Positions 36,255-48,200 of a DNA stretch of 64,000 nucleotides are shown here, one piece after another. Both the position numbers and the translations under genes were made by a program. How positions within the stretch are numbered: the stretch's first letter is position 1; each line of letters opens with the position of its first letter. The notes beneath the pieces are model-generated. The model made no database searches. It saw only the letters and a program-made list of their open reading frames with translations, and was not told the DNA's origin. Source of the stretch: Pseudoscleropodium purum (Eukaryota; Streptophyta; Bryopsida; Hypnales; Brachytheciaceae); assembly GCA_963969395.1 (NCBI GenBank), contig OZ017797.1:2046001-2110000 (forward strand). The letters are read 5' to 3'.

Positions 36255-37168
36255 TCCCTAAAGTCCCATTGTCCCCTCAAGGGACAAATTAGATTTTTAG
36301 CAAGTTCCTTTAACTTCAAATTTTGGTGAATTTTTTTGAAACTTTTTTGTAAGATTGCAAAACTGATTAGCTATGTGGGAATATAATTTTTATTTCAATT
36401 GGTGCTTGGGAGAAAAAGTTATACCACAAAAGCCTAGAATTGAACTTGGCAGGTAATTCAAAAGAAATTGCAAAAAATCAAAATAAATTATAATTTTTTT
36501 TCCCCCTGAAATTTAATATTTTTGTCTACATGTGAAGCATTGATTTGTTCTATTTGGACTAATAATGAGAAAGTTAAGGACAATCTTGTTTTTCGGGCAA
36601 TTTAAGCATCTTCTTGATAAAATAACTTATAGGATTCATTTCTAAATGCAATTTTCACAATTTTTTACAAATTCTTTTTTGAGAATGTTGTGTTTGCTTG
36701 CCAAAACATTCCCACCATTGGGATTTTTGTCTTTTAATCCCATCTTGAAGCTATTAAAGATTTTTTTTTTTCAATCTTTGAACCTACTTCTACTTAACAA
36801 TTTCTTACAGAATGAAAATCAAGTGTTTTTTTAAAAAAAAATTCTTACACTTTCAACTCAATTCTTTAACATAAATTTTTTTTAATTCAAAGTTTTTAGT
36901 GCAAAAGAATTCCACAATTGACAGTCAAAGTCATCTAAAATTGCAAGCCAGTGTTTAAAAAAACTTTCTTTTTCAACTTTGAATGCTAACATCTTTCAAT
37001 CTATATGGCCAAACTTCATGGATTTTTTACCACACGAGCTAAGACATGTGAAGTACAAGATCCTATGGTTAGATTCAAAAAAAAAAATTTTGTTTTCTTA
37101 GGTGAACGCAACAATAATGGCAGTTTTGAATGGTTTTTGACAAAAAAATGGCCTTGGGACTTTAGGGG
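36255..37168. mobile_element. TTAA-flanked (piggyBac-like) element, copy C
   Basis: The 914-bp element starts TCCCTAAAGTCCCATTGTCC and ends TGGGACTTTAGGGG, between TTAA at 36251-36254 and 37169-37172. Its interior follows copy A (7742-8661) almost base for base in many stretches, for example TGTGGGAATATAATTTTTA. Copies A and C are the best preserved pair of the family. Confidence 0.8.
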
Positions 37169-37451
37169 TTAATGTTTATAAATATTTTTATACTAAATGA
37201 TTTACCTTGGCTCTATAAATGACAATAAATGACAACCACAATTAGAAGTTATAAGGTCAAAGTAGATTTTTTAAAGCTTAAATAATTTTCTACAACATTC
37301 AATGGTCATCAATTAAATTTAATTTGTAGTGTTTAGAGAAAATAATGGCTATGAAAATTTTCAAATTTCTAAAGTTGAATTTTTTTTTCAACATACATTT
37401 GAACAACCATGATGATACTAGAAGAAATTCCTATTTTTTTGGTTGTCTTAA

Positions 37452-38540
37452 CCCCTAAAGTCCCATTGTCCTCTTAAGGGACAATTAAAAGTTTGGATAG
37501 GTTCCTATGAGCTCAATTTATACTAGGATTTTTTGCAACTTTTCTAAGATATGTAATTTTTTGAGAGGTTTGAGGATATATAATTTTATTTGAATCCAAT
37601 GCCAAATGAAGAAGTTATAGGTTTTTTTCAATGAAATTAAATTTGAGGGGCAAGCTAGTCAAATACTTTTCCTTGATTTTGGAAGAGGGCAGGGTTTCTA
37701 GAGTGAATCCAACGGTGGAAGTGGGTAGTAGGTGAAGATTGTGGAAACTGAGTGAGGTCATGCATGATATTATGAAATTTATGGTCAAACATCTTACGTG
37801 CTCATTGAATCAAATAGATGAAGGACCTTTTGTGAAGGCAAGGAGCTTTGATGTTCTTGATGTTGGGAATTCCATCAAGAATGTAGATGAGAACATGTTG
37901 AATTTTATAGAGAACAAAATGGACCTATTTTTTGAATTGCCCAATGGCATTTTAAATTTAGTTAATACCATAGGCCTTTGAAATTGCATAGACTTTAGAG
38001 AATGTTGTTTTTTCCAATTTTTCTATTTGGATCTTGTAAATAATGATTTCATCTTTCAATCTACCTTTGGAAATTGTGAGATTTCGAAAAATGGGGTCAA
38101 AAATCTCATAGCAAAAAAAAAAGTTTGTATTGTCATTTTTGACAACATAATTGCATTGCAGGATTTTTTAGGGAGTATTATAAGTCTCCAAACTATTTTA
38201 AAATTGGTGTACGTGTTCTTTAGATGATGTATATTATGGTAGATTTTTAAACTCAAAGTTTGTAGAGCAAAAGAACTCAACCAATGGCAATCAAAGTCAT
38301 CTGAAGTATCAGAGCAACACCGAAAAATACTTTTCTCCAAACTTTGAATGCAAGTATCTTCCAATTGGTATAGTCAAACTTGATGAAATTTTTACTACAT
38401 AATCTTTGTCAAGTTAAGTACAACATCTTACGGTTATATTTTTGAAAGGAAAATATTTTTTCTGTTTTTTTGGGTGAATGTAGCAAAGATGGCAGTTTTT
38501 AGTGGTTTTTGGCCAAAAAATGGCCTTAGGACTTTAAAGG
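37452..38540. mobile_element. TTAA-flanked (piggyBac-like) element, copy D
   Basis: The 1089-bp element starts CCCCTAAAGTCCCATTGTCC and ends AGGACTTTAAAGG, with TTAA at 37448-37451 and 38541-38544. It is a more distant relative of A and C with about 170 bp of extra interior. Open frames of 80 codons (37739-37981) and 102 codons (38056-38364, minus) have no recognisable family. Confidence 0.75.
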
Positions 38541-38844
38541 TTAAATTTGTGTGTAGATGTCGTAGGTGATGATGTCAATGTAGATGTTCAAAAAATCTTG
38601 TCATGATTGACATAGCAAAAACATTAGAGATGACACCCTAACATTAGATGTTTTTGAGTTGATATCCATAGAGATATGTTTTTCAAGGTGCTAAAATCAT
38701 ACCATGTAGCTACTACTTTAATGCCATGTATGTGATGAATGCCACGTGGGAATTTTTTTCATTCATTTAGCCCATGATGTAGCACTTGATGTAGTTGCAG
38801 GAAAAGTGTCATGGTATCTTACAAAGATGATGTGGCATATCTAG

Positions 38845-39186
38845 CATTAGAAGAGATTTTAGGCCTCTAAAAGATTGTTTCACTATAAGTGTTAGAAATA
38901 ATATTTCTAATCAAAAATACAAAATAACATAATATTTTAAAAATATTTTATTTTAAATATTTTATTGAAAAATATTTTAAAATTGAAAATAATGATAAAA
39001 TATATTTTTTTAATAAATTAAGAAAATAAGAAAATAAGAAAATATCCAGTTTGACGTCAAACTTAGTATTAGTTATTATTAAAAAAAAACTAAAAATTTA
39101 TTGATTTTTTTTTCATATAGGTTTTTTTTATTAATTTTTAGAAATTGTAACTTGGAATCTTCAGAGGCCTAAAATCTCTTCTAATG
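38845..39186. mobile_element. Short MITE, CATTAG family copy 3
   Basis: The 342-bp element has a terminal inverted repeat of about 30 bp that starts CATTAGAAGAGATTTTAGG at both ends, with a few mismatches. The interior is extremely AT-rich. The outer six bases match the copies at 2820 and 14843, but the interiors differ, so membership in the same family is tentative. Confidence 0.65.
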
Positions 39187-40030
39187 GCAATTCACTTTTA
39201 CACCATCTAAAAATTTTGATACTATTTTTTGAAATGTCAAATTAGATGTCCTAATGTTTTTTGAGATCTCAATTAGTACATATGGTATCCATAGGATAAG
39301 GTTAGTAGTAAATAAATATTTAAAAGAAAGTAAAAAAACAATTAACAAGAAAAATTGTCAAATTCAACAAGAGTTAAAAGAAAATTTACCATCATGAGAA
39401 TTTTTGATGGCAAAGTGAAGGAATTATTTCATTGACAATTAATAAAAATGAAGGGTGGCAAAGATGTTTTTATAATGAAAACCATTGCTTGTCCATGGTC
39501 AAACAAAGGATATAGAATAATTTGAAGATGGGAGCTTGACCATTGGACATGTAGATGTTGTTTTAGAAATTTTACTTTGAACACAGATTTTGCTTTACAT
39601 ATCTTCTGTAGGTTGTTTTACTTTTTACCACTCCATTTGTATAAAAAGCTTTTCTTTTCATCAAAAGTATAAATCCATCCCTTTCCCTTTTTTGCAAAGT
39701 ATGCCACATAGTTGCCCTTTTGTATGATTTTTACACTTGGTTAGCATTTTATTGTAGCCCACAATAACTTTTATAGACTTATTTGTAGTCAAAACATGTT
39801 TACTTGTTGAAATGGCTGTACTTGTTTTTTTATACCTCCACAAAAACATCATTATGTTTGTGTTTATGTCAAATAAAACATCAATGTCAATGATGACATG
39901 AACTTGTTTTTATAGTAATCTATTGTTGTCTTTTGCAACATCTATAATATTTTGCCTTTCTAGGCCATTTACCTCCTAGCATCTTCAGTTGATGTTTTGT
40001 AAAATATGCATATTTGTGGCTAACACCAAG
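39187..40030. other. AT-rich intergenic, no gene recognised
   Basis: A stretch at about 39400-39550 resembles 6785-6950, including TTCATTGACA and GAACTTGACC-type blocks, suggesting another dispersed repeat. No gene was recognised. Confidence 0.4.
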
Positions 40031-40039
40031 AAAAATACA

Positions 40040-42400
40040 AGTTTCTTCTAGTGTGATCTATACTTTTTTTTTGGATATTTTTTCTATTCTTCTATTATAG
40101 GTATGATGAGGGGTTCTAAAATAAAAAGTCTTGATAACTTCAACTATTATGTATTCCCAAAGAGAAACCATAGGCATTATGGATGTCATTAAGTGGTCAT
40201 TACTTGGTCATTACCTGGGTACTTCATTAGTGAAATACTAATTAAATTACAAAATAATGTGAGACCTATTATAGAATACATTTTAAATGATGGAGTTAAT
40301 AATTTAAAAAATATTCAAGTTACTATAGCATCATTCTTTTGAAGCATACTATATTACAATTACTAAATAGTATATAGTACAGTAATGATTTATAGTACAT
40401 AATTTGTAAATCTACAAAAGAGGTAACCTAAAAGGAACGGGAAGAATCTATATGAGGAGTTTCCATTTTCCATATACAAATAGACAAAATAACAAACATC
40501 TCATTATTGATTATTGTAGATCTATTCATTCAAACCAACTTAGATTTGGAGTAGGTTTTTTTCAAAGACGTGTTGCATAAGCAAGCTTAGCCAATATAAT
40601 ACTTGTGGGATTTTCACCTTTTTTTTTCCTATTGTACATAGATAGCTACAAAAAACATTTACAAAAGAATAATGAAAAATGCATGAAAAATACCTAGATA
40701 TTTTTGAATTTGATTTTTTAGAAAATACTAAAAAAACTCAAAGAATTCAAAGAAAAAAATTCATTTTTTCTAACTTGAAGGTGCTCCTTTTCAACCATGT
40801 TACATCTTTGGCAAATAAAAGTTGTATTCTCTACAAGTGTACCTAGGTATTGCATTTTGAACACATGTCAAAGGTGGACAATTTTCTTCTTTTAGAAAAT
40901 CTCTCATAGGTTTGTATAACTATAGTATAACTCCTTCTAATCCAATTTTGACTTTAAATTTTTATTTTTGGGTCGGAAATAGTACTAAAATCCTCTAAAA
41001 TGGCCAAGGTAGACATCCAATTGGGGGTAATTTAAAAATAGAAAATAAATTAAAAAATTTGGAAAAATAATTGAATGTTTAAAACTACTACATGTACCTT
41101 TCCTTAAAATTTCATAGAAAATGAACATACGATGCAAAAGTTATGAGTCCAAGACCACCTATTCAAGACCAAGGGGGACAAAAAATAGGGCAAGTGTTTC
41201 TTGCAATGACCCACATATATGATTCATTTATATGAATTTTTTGATATATAATGTCTATATATGTATTATTTGTGTGGGTTGTGTTCAATAATATTTAGAA
41301 TATACATGTTGAACTAATCAATCCTAAGAGTACATATACATTTTGAATTACTACATGGATAATTATATTTAAATGCTTCAAATTTTAGTTTTAATTACCA
41401 GAGAGTGTAGGAAATTGAGTAAAAAAATAGAAGTAGAAATAATTAGGCATAACTATTGTGAAACAAGAGCTAATTAAATAGCTCCTTAAATAAAATGTTT
41501 AGATGCACATATGTATGGATTACAAGGTATTGTAAAGTACATGGGGATCATTATTTCCATTTTATTTTGTTTGAAGAAAGTACTAACTATAAAAGAATTT
41601 CTATATCTAAAGTTGAATTTTGTTTGCCATTGTGCATCTGGACAACCACAGTGATCCATACTATCATTTCTTCTTTTTAGCATTTTTTCTATTCTTTTAG
41701 GTATAATAGATCAATACGGGTTTCCAAAGTAGAAGCATTGTTGATAACTCCAATTGTCTTTATAGTAGAACTTCTATAAAGTAAACTTTTATAAGCCAAC
41801 TAGTAACCTTTCTAAAGTGATAAAATTATTCCTTTGGTCCCGACCTAGATGCACTAAAGATGTACAAAATAATTTAAAAAAGAAAAGAAAAGCAATGACT
41901 TTCATCAAATTTGGAATCCAAATGTTGCTTTGGTGAACATGACTTTAGTCGAAGAACCCCACAGAATTGCATCGCACTAAAATAATCTTCAACTGTCATT
42001 GATGCAATGATGCCGTAGCCCCTCTCTAGGGGAATGACCTCTCTAATGTAATATTCTCCTTTGGTCCCAGGGCTGTTACCTTGTAGAAGTTCTATTGTAC
42101 TATGTATTCCCAAAGAGAAACCATAGACTTTATTGGAGGCTACTGAGTGGTCATTATTTCCATTTTATTCTGTTTGAAGAAAGTACTGGCTATCAAAACT
42201 GTCCCCAAATGAATAGCTGAATCTTGTTTGCCACGACACACCGTGTCAACCACAATGATCCCTGTTATCATTTCTTCTTCTTTTCTTCTTCTTTTTTTAA
42301 CAGTTTTTTTCCTTTCTTCAAGGTACGACAACGAGTTCCAAAGTAGAGACCTTGAATGTAGTTGTCTCCAATCGTCTCTCCTCCGTATCTTAGGCCTTAC
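40040..42400. repeat. Three related direct segments
   Basis: Segments at about 40040-40215, 41525-41770 and 42085-42400 share sequence in the same order. Examples are TATGTATTCCCAAAGAGAAA (first and third), then GTTTGAAGAAAGTACT and ACAACCACAGTGATCC-type text (second and third), and TTTCTATTCTT-GGTA. They look like an old tandem or stepwise duplication. A 79-codon minus frame at 41874-42113 has no known family. Confidence 0.55.
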
Positions 42401-43900
42401 GAAGTCCTTTCAATTCCTCTCCAGCGTGTGTTTACAAAGAGTAGGCCTTGTTGAGACCTCGAATCCCTGACGTACCAATTTTGGTACCAAACCAGCATAT
42501 TGCATCTGCAGAGCAAGAGTCAGGCACACTCTAAGTGCGTGTGACTGGTCTGTGGAAATCTCTGCTGCTACCAAAAAGGAATTGAAAAACTGTAAGTTAG
42601 AAAAACTGTAAGTTAGAGACGTAAATATCCTGAACACTGACTCGGGGTTCTGCACTGCGATTCCTGGTTTGCAATTCGCTCGGTACAAAATAAATATCCT
42701 CAGACAACAGGGATCCTGCAGTGAACCCAGATATTTTGGCCCGCCGATGTTCACTGGAGCTATAATAAGTCAGTACCCGAGCCGCCTGATAAGTTAACTT
42801 CGTTCCCGGAAAGTTTTGGACAGTAAACAAACCCAGCCGCAGGCAGCCCTTTCTGCTCCTCCATTCATTTCCCACGAATCAAGACCCACGCTGCAGTTGT
42901 GAGATTCATTCTCCTCAACTTGTGCTGTTGAGGCACAGCTCCTATTGGCACATTGGTTTCACCCGGTTGTTTTTTATCATTCCTCCCATTGGGAAGTGAA
43001 ATGATGCTCAGTTAAAATGGCAGTATTCCATAAACTTGCACTTTCATGTTTAGACCATGTCGTCTGCAATCCTTACCTGTCCTAGAAATGAATGGAATGA
43101 TGGCGTATGAAATATCATCCCATGAATGAAATGATAAATGTGTTAAATTCAATACCGCCCATGTGCTAATTAAATGTTTGGAAGGGTGAAAGATTTGGTG
43201 GTGAATCCCTGTAATTACAAATAAGTTCTTCAACAATATAGAATAATTACACATCGATTCAATGAATGTACACAAACCGAAGGTCTGAACACCTGGCACT
43301 TTTTGTTGCCGTAATTCTTGCTCCTACCTTTCCTTCTATGCGTCCATCCCAGTGCTTTCCAGTTTCCACACACTAACTTAGTGTAAGTAGAAGAGTGGTT
43401 TTCGGGTACCAATGAATAGTGTGAAAAGTGTGGTGCCCAAAAGCTACATCGACACCAAACCAATGTGAATATGGACATCTGGCATCTTGGATCGTAGGGT
43501 AGCACTGTTCCTTGGTGTCCAAGGACCACCCTTTCTGTTAGTGACACCCGTCCCAGCAATGAATCCCCCTATTATCTAAGCATTCCTCATACCGATCGGA
43601 ACCAAGTTTTCCCGTCTCTCTCCCCATTTCGAGCAATGACAAAAACTTCGAAAAGAGGGCACTGGAGAGGGAGCATGCACTACGGCTCTTTTTGAACCAA
43701 AAGGCTACAGTATCCTGCCCCTACCAGGACCTACATTACCTTATCCTGCCCTGCAAGGCTGCAGGAAGCCCAGCCTTTGCCTTTTCACGGATGACTGAAT
43801 GGCTGTATGTACAGAATTGAAACACAAGAAACGTGCTCTCGGAAAGGAGTCGCTAAAATTCTTCCCCTCACTCAACACCTCTCTTCAATTCATCCCGCCT
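42401..43900. other. Intergenic with moderate GC, no gene recognised
   Basis: This stretch is less AT-rich than the flanks and leads into the MIR477 locus. Open frames up to 114 codons on the minus strand (42410-42754, 43230-43559) resemble no family I know. Confidence 0.4.
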
Positions 43901-43970
43901 TGGCCAGCTAGAGGTGCAGTTCGTTCGAAACCTGCCAAGTGGCTGCTAGGATTGGGCAAAAAAATTCCTC

Positions 43971-43980
43971 ATAAATACCC
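43971..43980 (+). promoter_or_regulatory. TATA-like element upstream of MIR477
   Basis: CATAAATACC lies about 120 bp before the hairpin, at a spacing that would place transcription start near 44000-44010. It suits an RNA polymerase II microRNA transcript on the + strand. Inferred from position and sequence only. Confidence 0.45.
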
Positions 43981-44093
43981 TCACCAGCCCAAGAGTTTGT
44001 CACTTGTTGGGTGACAGACAGAGGAGGTTGATTTTCTGGTTTTCGATCTCGTGTTTGTTACTGTCGGTCGATCGATCGATCTTCCAGGGCACG

Positions 44094-44177
44094 TGTTTTT
44101 CCCTCTCCCTCAAAGGCTTCCAACGGCTGGGACCTGAGTGCGCCTCGTTAGAAGCCTTTGGGGGCGAGGGGGAAACA
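44094..44177 (+). ncRNA. MIR477: MIR477-family microRNA hairpin
   Basis: The 5' arm carries CTCTCCCTCAAAGGCTTCCA (44103-44122), which matches my memory of plant miR477 (targets mainly GRAS-type transcription factors). The 3' arm 44151-44177 pairs with 44094-44120 over 27 positions with one mismatch (44106/44165) and three G-U pairs, closing a 30-nt loop. Few plant genomic sequences form so regular a stem by chance, and the mature-like sequence sits in it. A TATA-like element lies upstream. The exact member, and the arm used in this species, cannot be told from sequence. Confidence 0.8.
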
Positions 44178-44279
44178 AAAGCCTTTTGTAGTTGCAACTT
44201 GCAGAAGCTCACTCAAGTACGGACGAGTCTTCACCTTCAGGGACTGCGTGACTGTCAGCTACGGGATGCGCGATGATCC

Positions 44280-45281
44280 CTTTCTTTGCATTTGATGCAA
44301 CCCACCTCCTCCTGACGGGGAACTCCACGTGACATACCTCCTGAATGTACATCTTTGGTACATAGATTCGGGGGCATGTTCCATGGAGTACGTGGAAATC
44401 AGGTAGAGTGGTCTCGATGTGGGGAGTAGAGTGGGGACTGGGGAGGGGTAAACTGTATCAGTCAAGTTGTCGGATCATATCAGTGTATCAATCAAGTTGT
44501 CGGATCGTATCAGTCTAGCAGTCTGATGTACTATTAGAAACTATCATAAAGCATACATTAGGTGTCGCCTGAGGAACACTCTTAGTTACTATGCCTGTAC
44601 CATATATTCTCGAGTCTAAGCTGCTTTCCGAAAGTCATGCAAATGGAATCTAGATTTGTTTGAGCAGCATCAATTGCAACACCCTCGCGAAAAGAAAGAC
44701 CAGTTACTAAGGATCATGCACGCTCTCCATTAAGGTGAATATATGTTAAGACTTTAGAATCTCTTGTTTTGGTACGTTTGATATTCTACAAAGGAGAAGG
44801 AGAGTATACAGTAATTCCACAACTGTTTCGCATGGTGCAATTGAAAGAAATTAATAATGTGATAGTTCAAAATATGTCAGTGGTGATTGCAGAAAGAGGT
44901 CTAGAATCTTGAGACTTCAACCAGGTAATGAAAACTACTCAATCCAGCCATTGCTAGCCAACTGGAGATGTTAAGTAGACTAACGTGGATTTCAATTCTT
45001 GAAATTGTCGGCATTCCACTGCTTCGGCACTTTTCAGTACGCGCAGCCTGAACCTCAAACGTAAATCTAGACCAGTCCTAGTTTTTCAGAGCTTTGCGTA
45101 GACATATGTCACAACTCACAACTGGTGATCTTAACGTCAATTTCGTTAAATCCACGGTATTCCACTGCTTTGGCATGTTTCAGGACACCCAGACTGAAAC
45201 ATAAATCTAGACCAGTCCTAGCAGCCTAGCTAGTTTTTGAGAGCTTTATGTCAATAGTTAGAACAGAGTTCAATTCGCTAG
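44280..45281. other. Intergenic between MIR477 and SPAG6
   Basis: It contains two direct copies (about 45010-45120 and 45150-45250) of a segment with ATTCCACTGCTT and AAATCTAGACCAGTCCTAG. Related text occurs in SPAG6 introns. No gene was recognised; part may be the SPAG6 3' untranslated region. Confidence 0.5.
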
Positions 45282-48200
45282 CTAGACTTCTGGGATGGGA
45301 TACTTAGAGATGCTGGTGTAGAAGTTGTGGACGGGGTCCCTGAGCGTGAATCTGGGGTTGGACTTGCACTCGAACACTTTGTATTTGCTCTTGTGGTAGA
45401 AGGACCGAATCTCCTCCGGAAAGGCGCTCGTGATCTGCACGATCAGCGCTTGGATGGGCTCTGTAGCGCCGAACTGAAGCTCCTGCATCCGAGCGAACGA
45501 GCCTGACAGCAAAAGTTTGGTGCGGAGCTCCACGTCCGTAGGGACCAGCTTCGCAATCTGGGCCAAAACGTGCTTCAGACACTGCTCCGGCATGACGGGA
45601 CCCTGGGAACCTCACAGCAATGAGAATAGTGATGAGTACGTGAGGATAATGAGAAAGGAATTGAGAAGGCATGGATTTCAGTTTCAATTGAAGTTTAAAT
45701 AGATAGACTATATTTCAATGAAATTCCATGACTTTGGAAATCTATACCAGTTCTAGTTTTGAGAGCTTTGTGCAGAAGAATGGGCAACTTCGCCACTTTG
45801 GTGCCCAGAACGTTAACGAAATGGAAGATTAATATTAGGAGTCTGTTCGTTCAGGGTCCCACAGTGAGTGACTCAGGGATATCATGGGGAGCGGAAATCA
45901 GAGTACACGTACTCTGCAATTCCATGTGTCGGCAAAGTTGTTTCTTCAAGGCAGCACATGAAAGTGTGATAAATTGGCCAATCTTCTCAAGGAGTTTTGT
46001 GCACTCGATCTCGAGGAGTTTATTCCCAGTCACGGGTTGGGTTGACTGGTTGGGCTGATTTTTTTTCACTGTACGTCTTGGTTTTTTCACTCTCTAAATT
46101 AATTCATGCCAGTAACTAACTGTGATGTTCTGCAACAGATCGAGTTGTCCTTGAAAGAGAGCAATCAGCACAACTCCATGAGAGCGCAGTTCTAAATCAG
46201 CTCATTGAGGGTAATCTCCGTCTGGTTTGGAGCACAACTTCATGAGAGGGCAGTAAATTCTAAATCAGACTTTCACAGGGAGATTAACGTTGTTTTCCCC
46301 CGGGAATATCAAAACTTCCCAGTTGATTTTGCACTAGGAACTTGGGGTCAGTGTAAAGCGGCCTTCATGAAAATTAACAAGTTAGTGGCATAAATTTTCC
46401 CTCTTGGCAAACTGTAAGCCGGGAATGGCAAACTGGGAATAGGAATCCAGTCAGCACATCTCCCTGCATAATCTCGAATAATATATAAGCCTGGTTTGAA
46501 GCTAAATTAGATTTTGTCACAACATGAAAGCATGGCAGCACATCCTAAATATCAGCAAATTTGAAATTTTTGACAAAACCGTACTCCTGCACTTGTTCAC
46601 CTCCGACTCATGATATGAAAAGTGACTAGAGAGTGGAAAGACCTCGAGAGTGCATACGTATTGGTCACTTACATTCAATAGAGAATCCAGAGCCGGAGAA
46701 TAGTCTAGTCGATTAACAATAATCTTGATCGACAACTCACACTTCTTCTGCAAGTCGGCACTGCTGCCTTTGGCTTTGACGCACAGGACCAAGTGCAGCA
46801 TGGTGCCCACGAGCGCCACTTCCTTGGCATGCACGGGCGTGTGTTTTCCGATTTGGCCCAGAGACCAGGCGCTGGCGCCTTTCAAATGGTCTTCCGGCTC
46901 ATGCTCCAGGGCGTCTACCAACGAGGGTAACGCGTTGGAAGAGATCACGGCCATCGACAACTCCGGAGAAAACGAGGCTAAGTAGCCCAAAGCCATGATA
47001 CCTGCACAACCAAATCCATCAGTTTTGGGTCGCAAGTTTGAATGATGATATTTGAAGACTGCACAGATTGATCACCCAATTTCACACTGTTGATGAGAGT
47101 AAGGTAACTACAACTACTTGCGACGTAGGTTGTATCATATTGTTTGCTACATATTTTGCATCCAACACACTGAAGAATGCATGATTTGGATACTGTATGC
47201 CAATGAAGGAGGTTATGAAGTTTGCTACAGATTTTGCAAGTATTAGAGGATTCTAAGTTTCTAACGCACAGAATAATGCATGATTTGGATGCCGTACACA
47301 AAAGTTATAAGGCTACGAAGTTTGCTAGTACAAATTTTGCAAGTAATAGAGGATTCGAACACACAGAATAATGCATGATTTGGAAGCCATACGCAAGTAA
47401 TAGAGGATTCCCATGAACTGAATAATGTATTTTTTGGATACTATATGCAAAAGTTACAAGGGTGTAAACTTTGCTACAAAATTTCTATCATAGTTTGCTG
47501 CATTTTTTGCTATATATTTTGCAAGTTGTAGAGGATTCCAACGCACTAAATAATGCATTATTTGGATACTGTATGCAAAAATCATAAGGATGTAAACTTT
47601 GCGACATATTTGTTATAAATTTTGCTACATATTTTGCAACTAATAGAGGATTCCAATGCATTTAAGAATGTGTTATTCGGATAACATATTAAAAAACAAC
47701 ACGGCTATAAAGTTTGATTGGTAGATGATCTAATAAATTGACAGGAGTTTTGACGTTGAGCTGGTGAACATTCTCAAAAATTCATATTCATCATGCCAAG
47801 ATTTTGGAGTGTTGCAATTTCGTAGACGCCACAATTAAGTGTAGTTACTTTACGGACAAGGTGAAATATCGAGACTGCCGGTATGATTTAGAGGTTCTTT
47901 GTACTGTATTTTCTAAACTGGGTTAAACAAGTCTATCCAAATTTTTTTTTAATGTATTGTACCCAAGAACTTTACATATATAGTTGTGCAACAGGAATTG
48001 TATTGAAAATGGAACGATGTGCAATATATTGATTACAAAGAGCAAACCCGGCAAGCGTTCATTGCTGTGAACGTCAGAGATGTTGTCAACCAGAGCAGGG
48101 GCGCTTCCTGCGTTGAGAACGGATTGTGCAAGCTCTGGTGTGTGTTTGCAAACCTCACAAATCACCAGAGCCGCATTTCTTCTGCACTGTGGTTCCACAT

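Noticed and set aside
41874..42113. 79-codon minus-strand frame
   Set aside because: It lies between repeated segments, is unrecognised, and has no splice context; probably chance.
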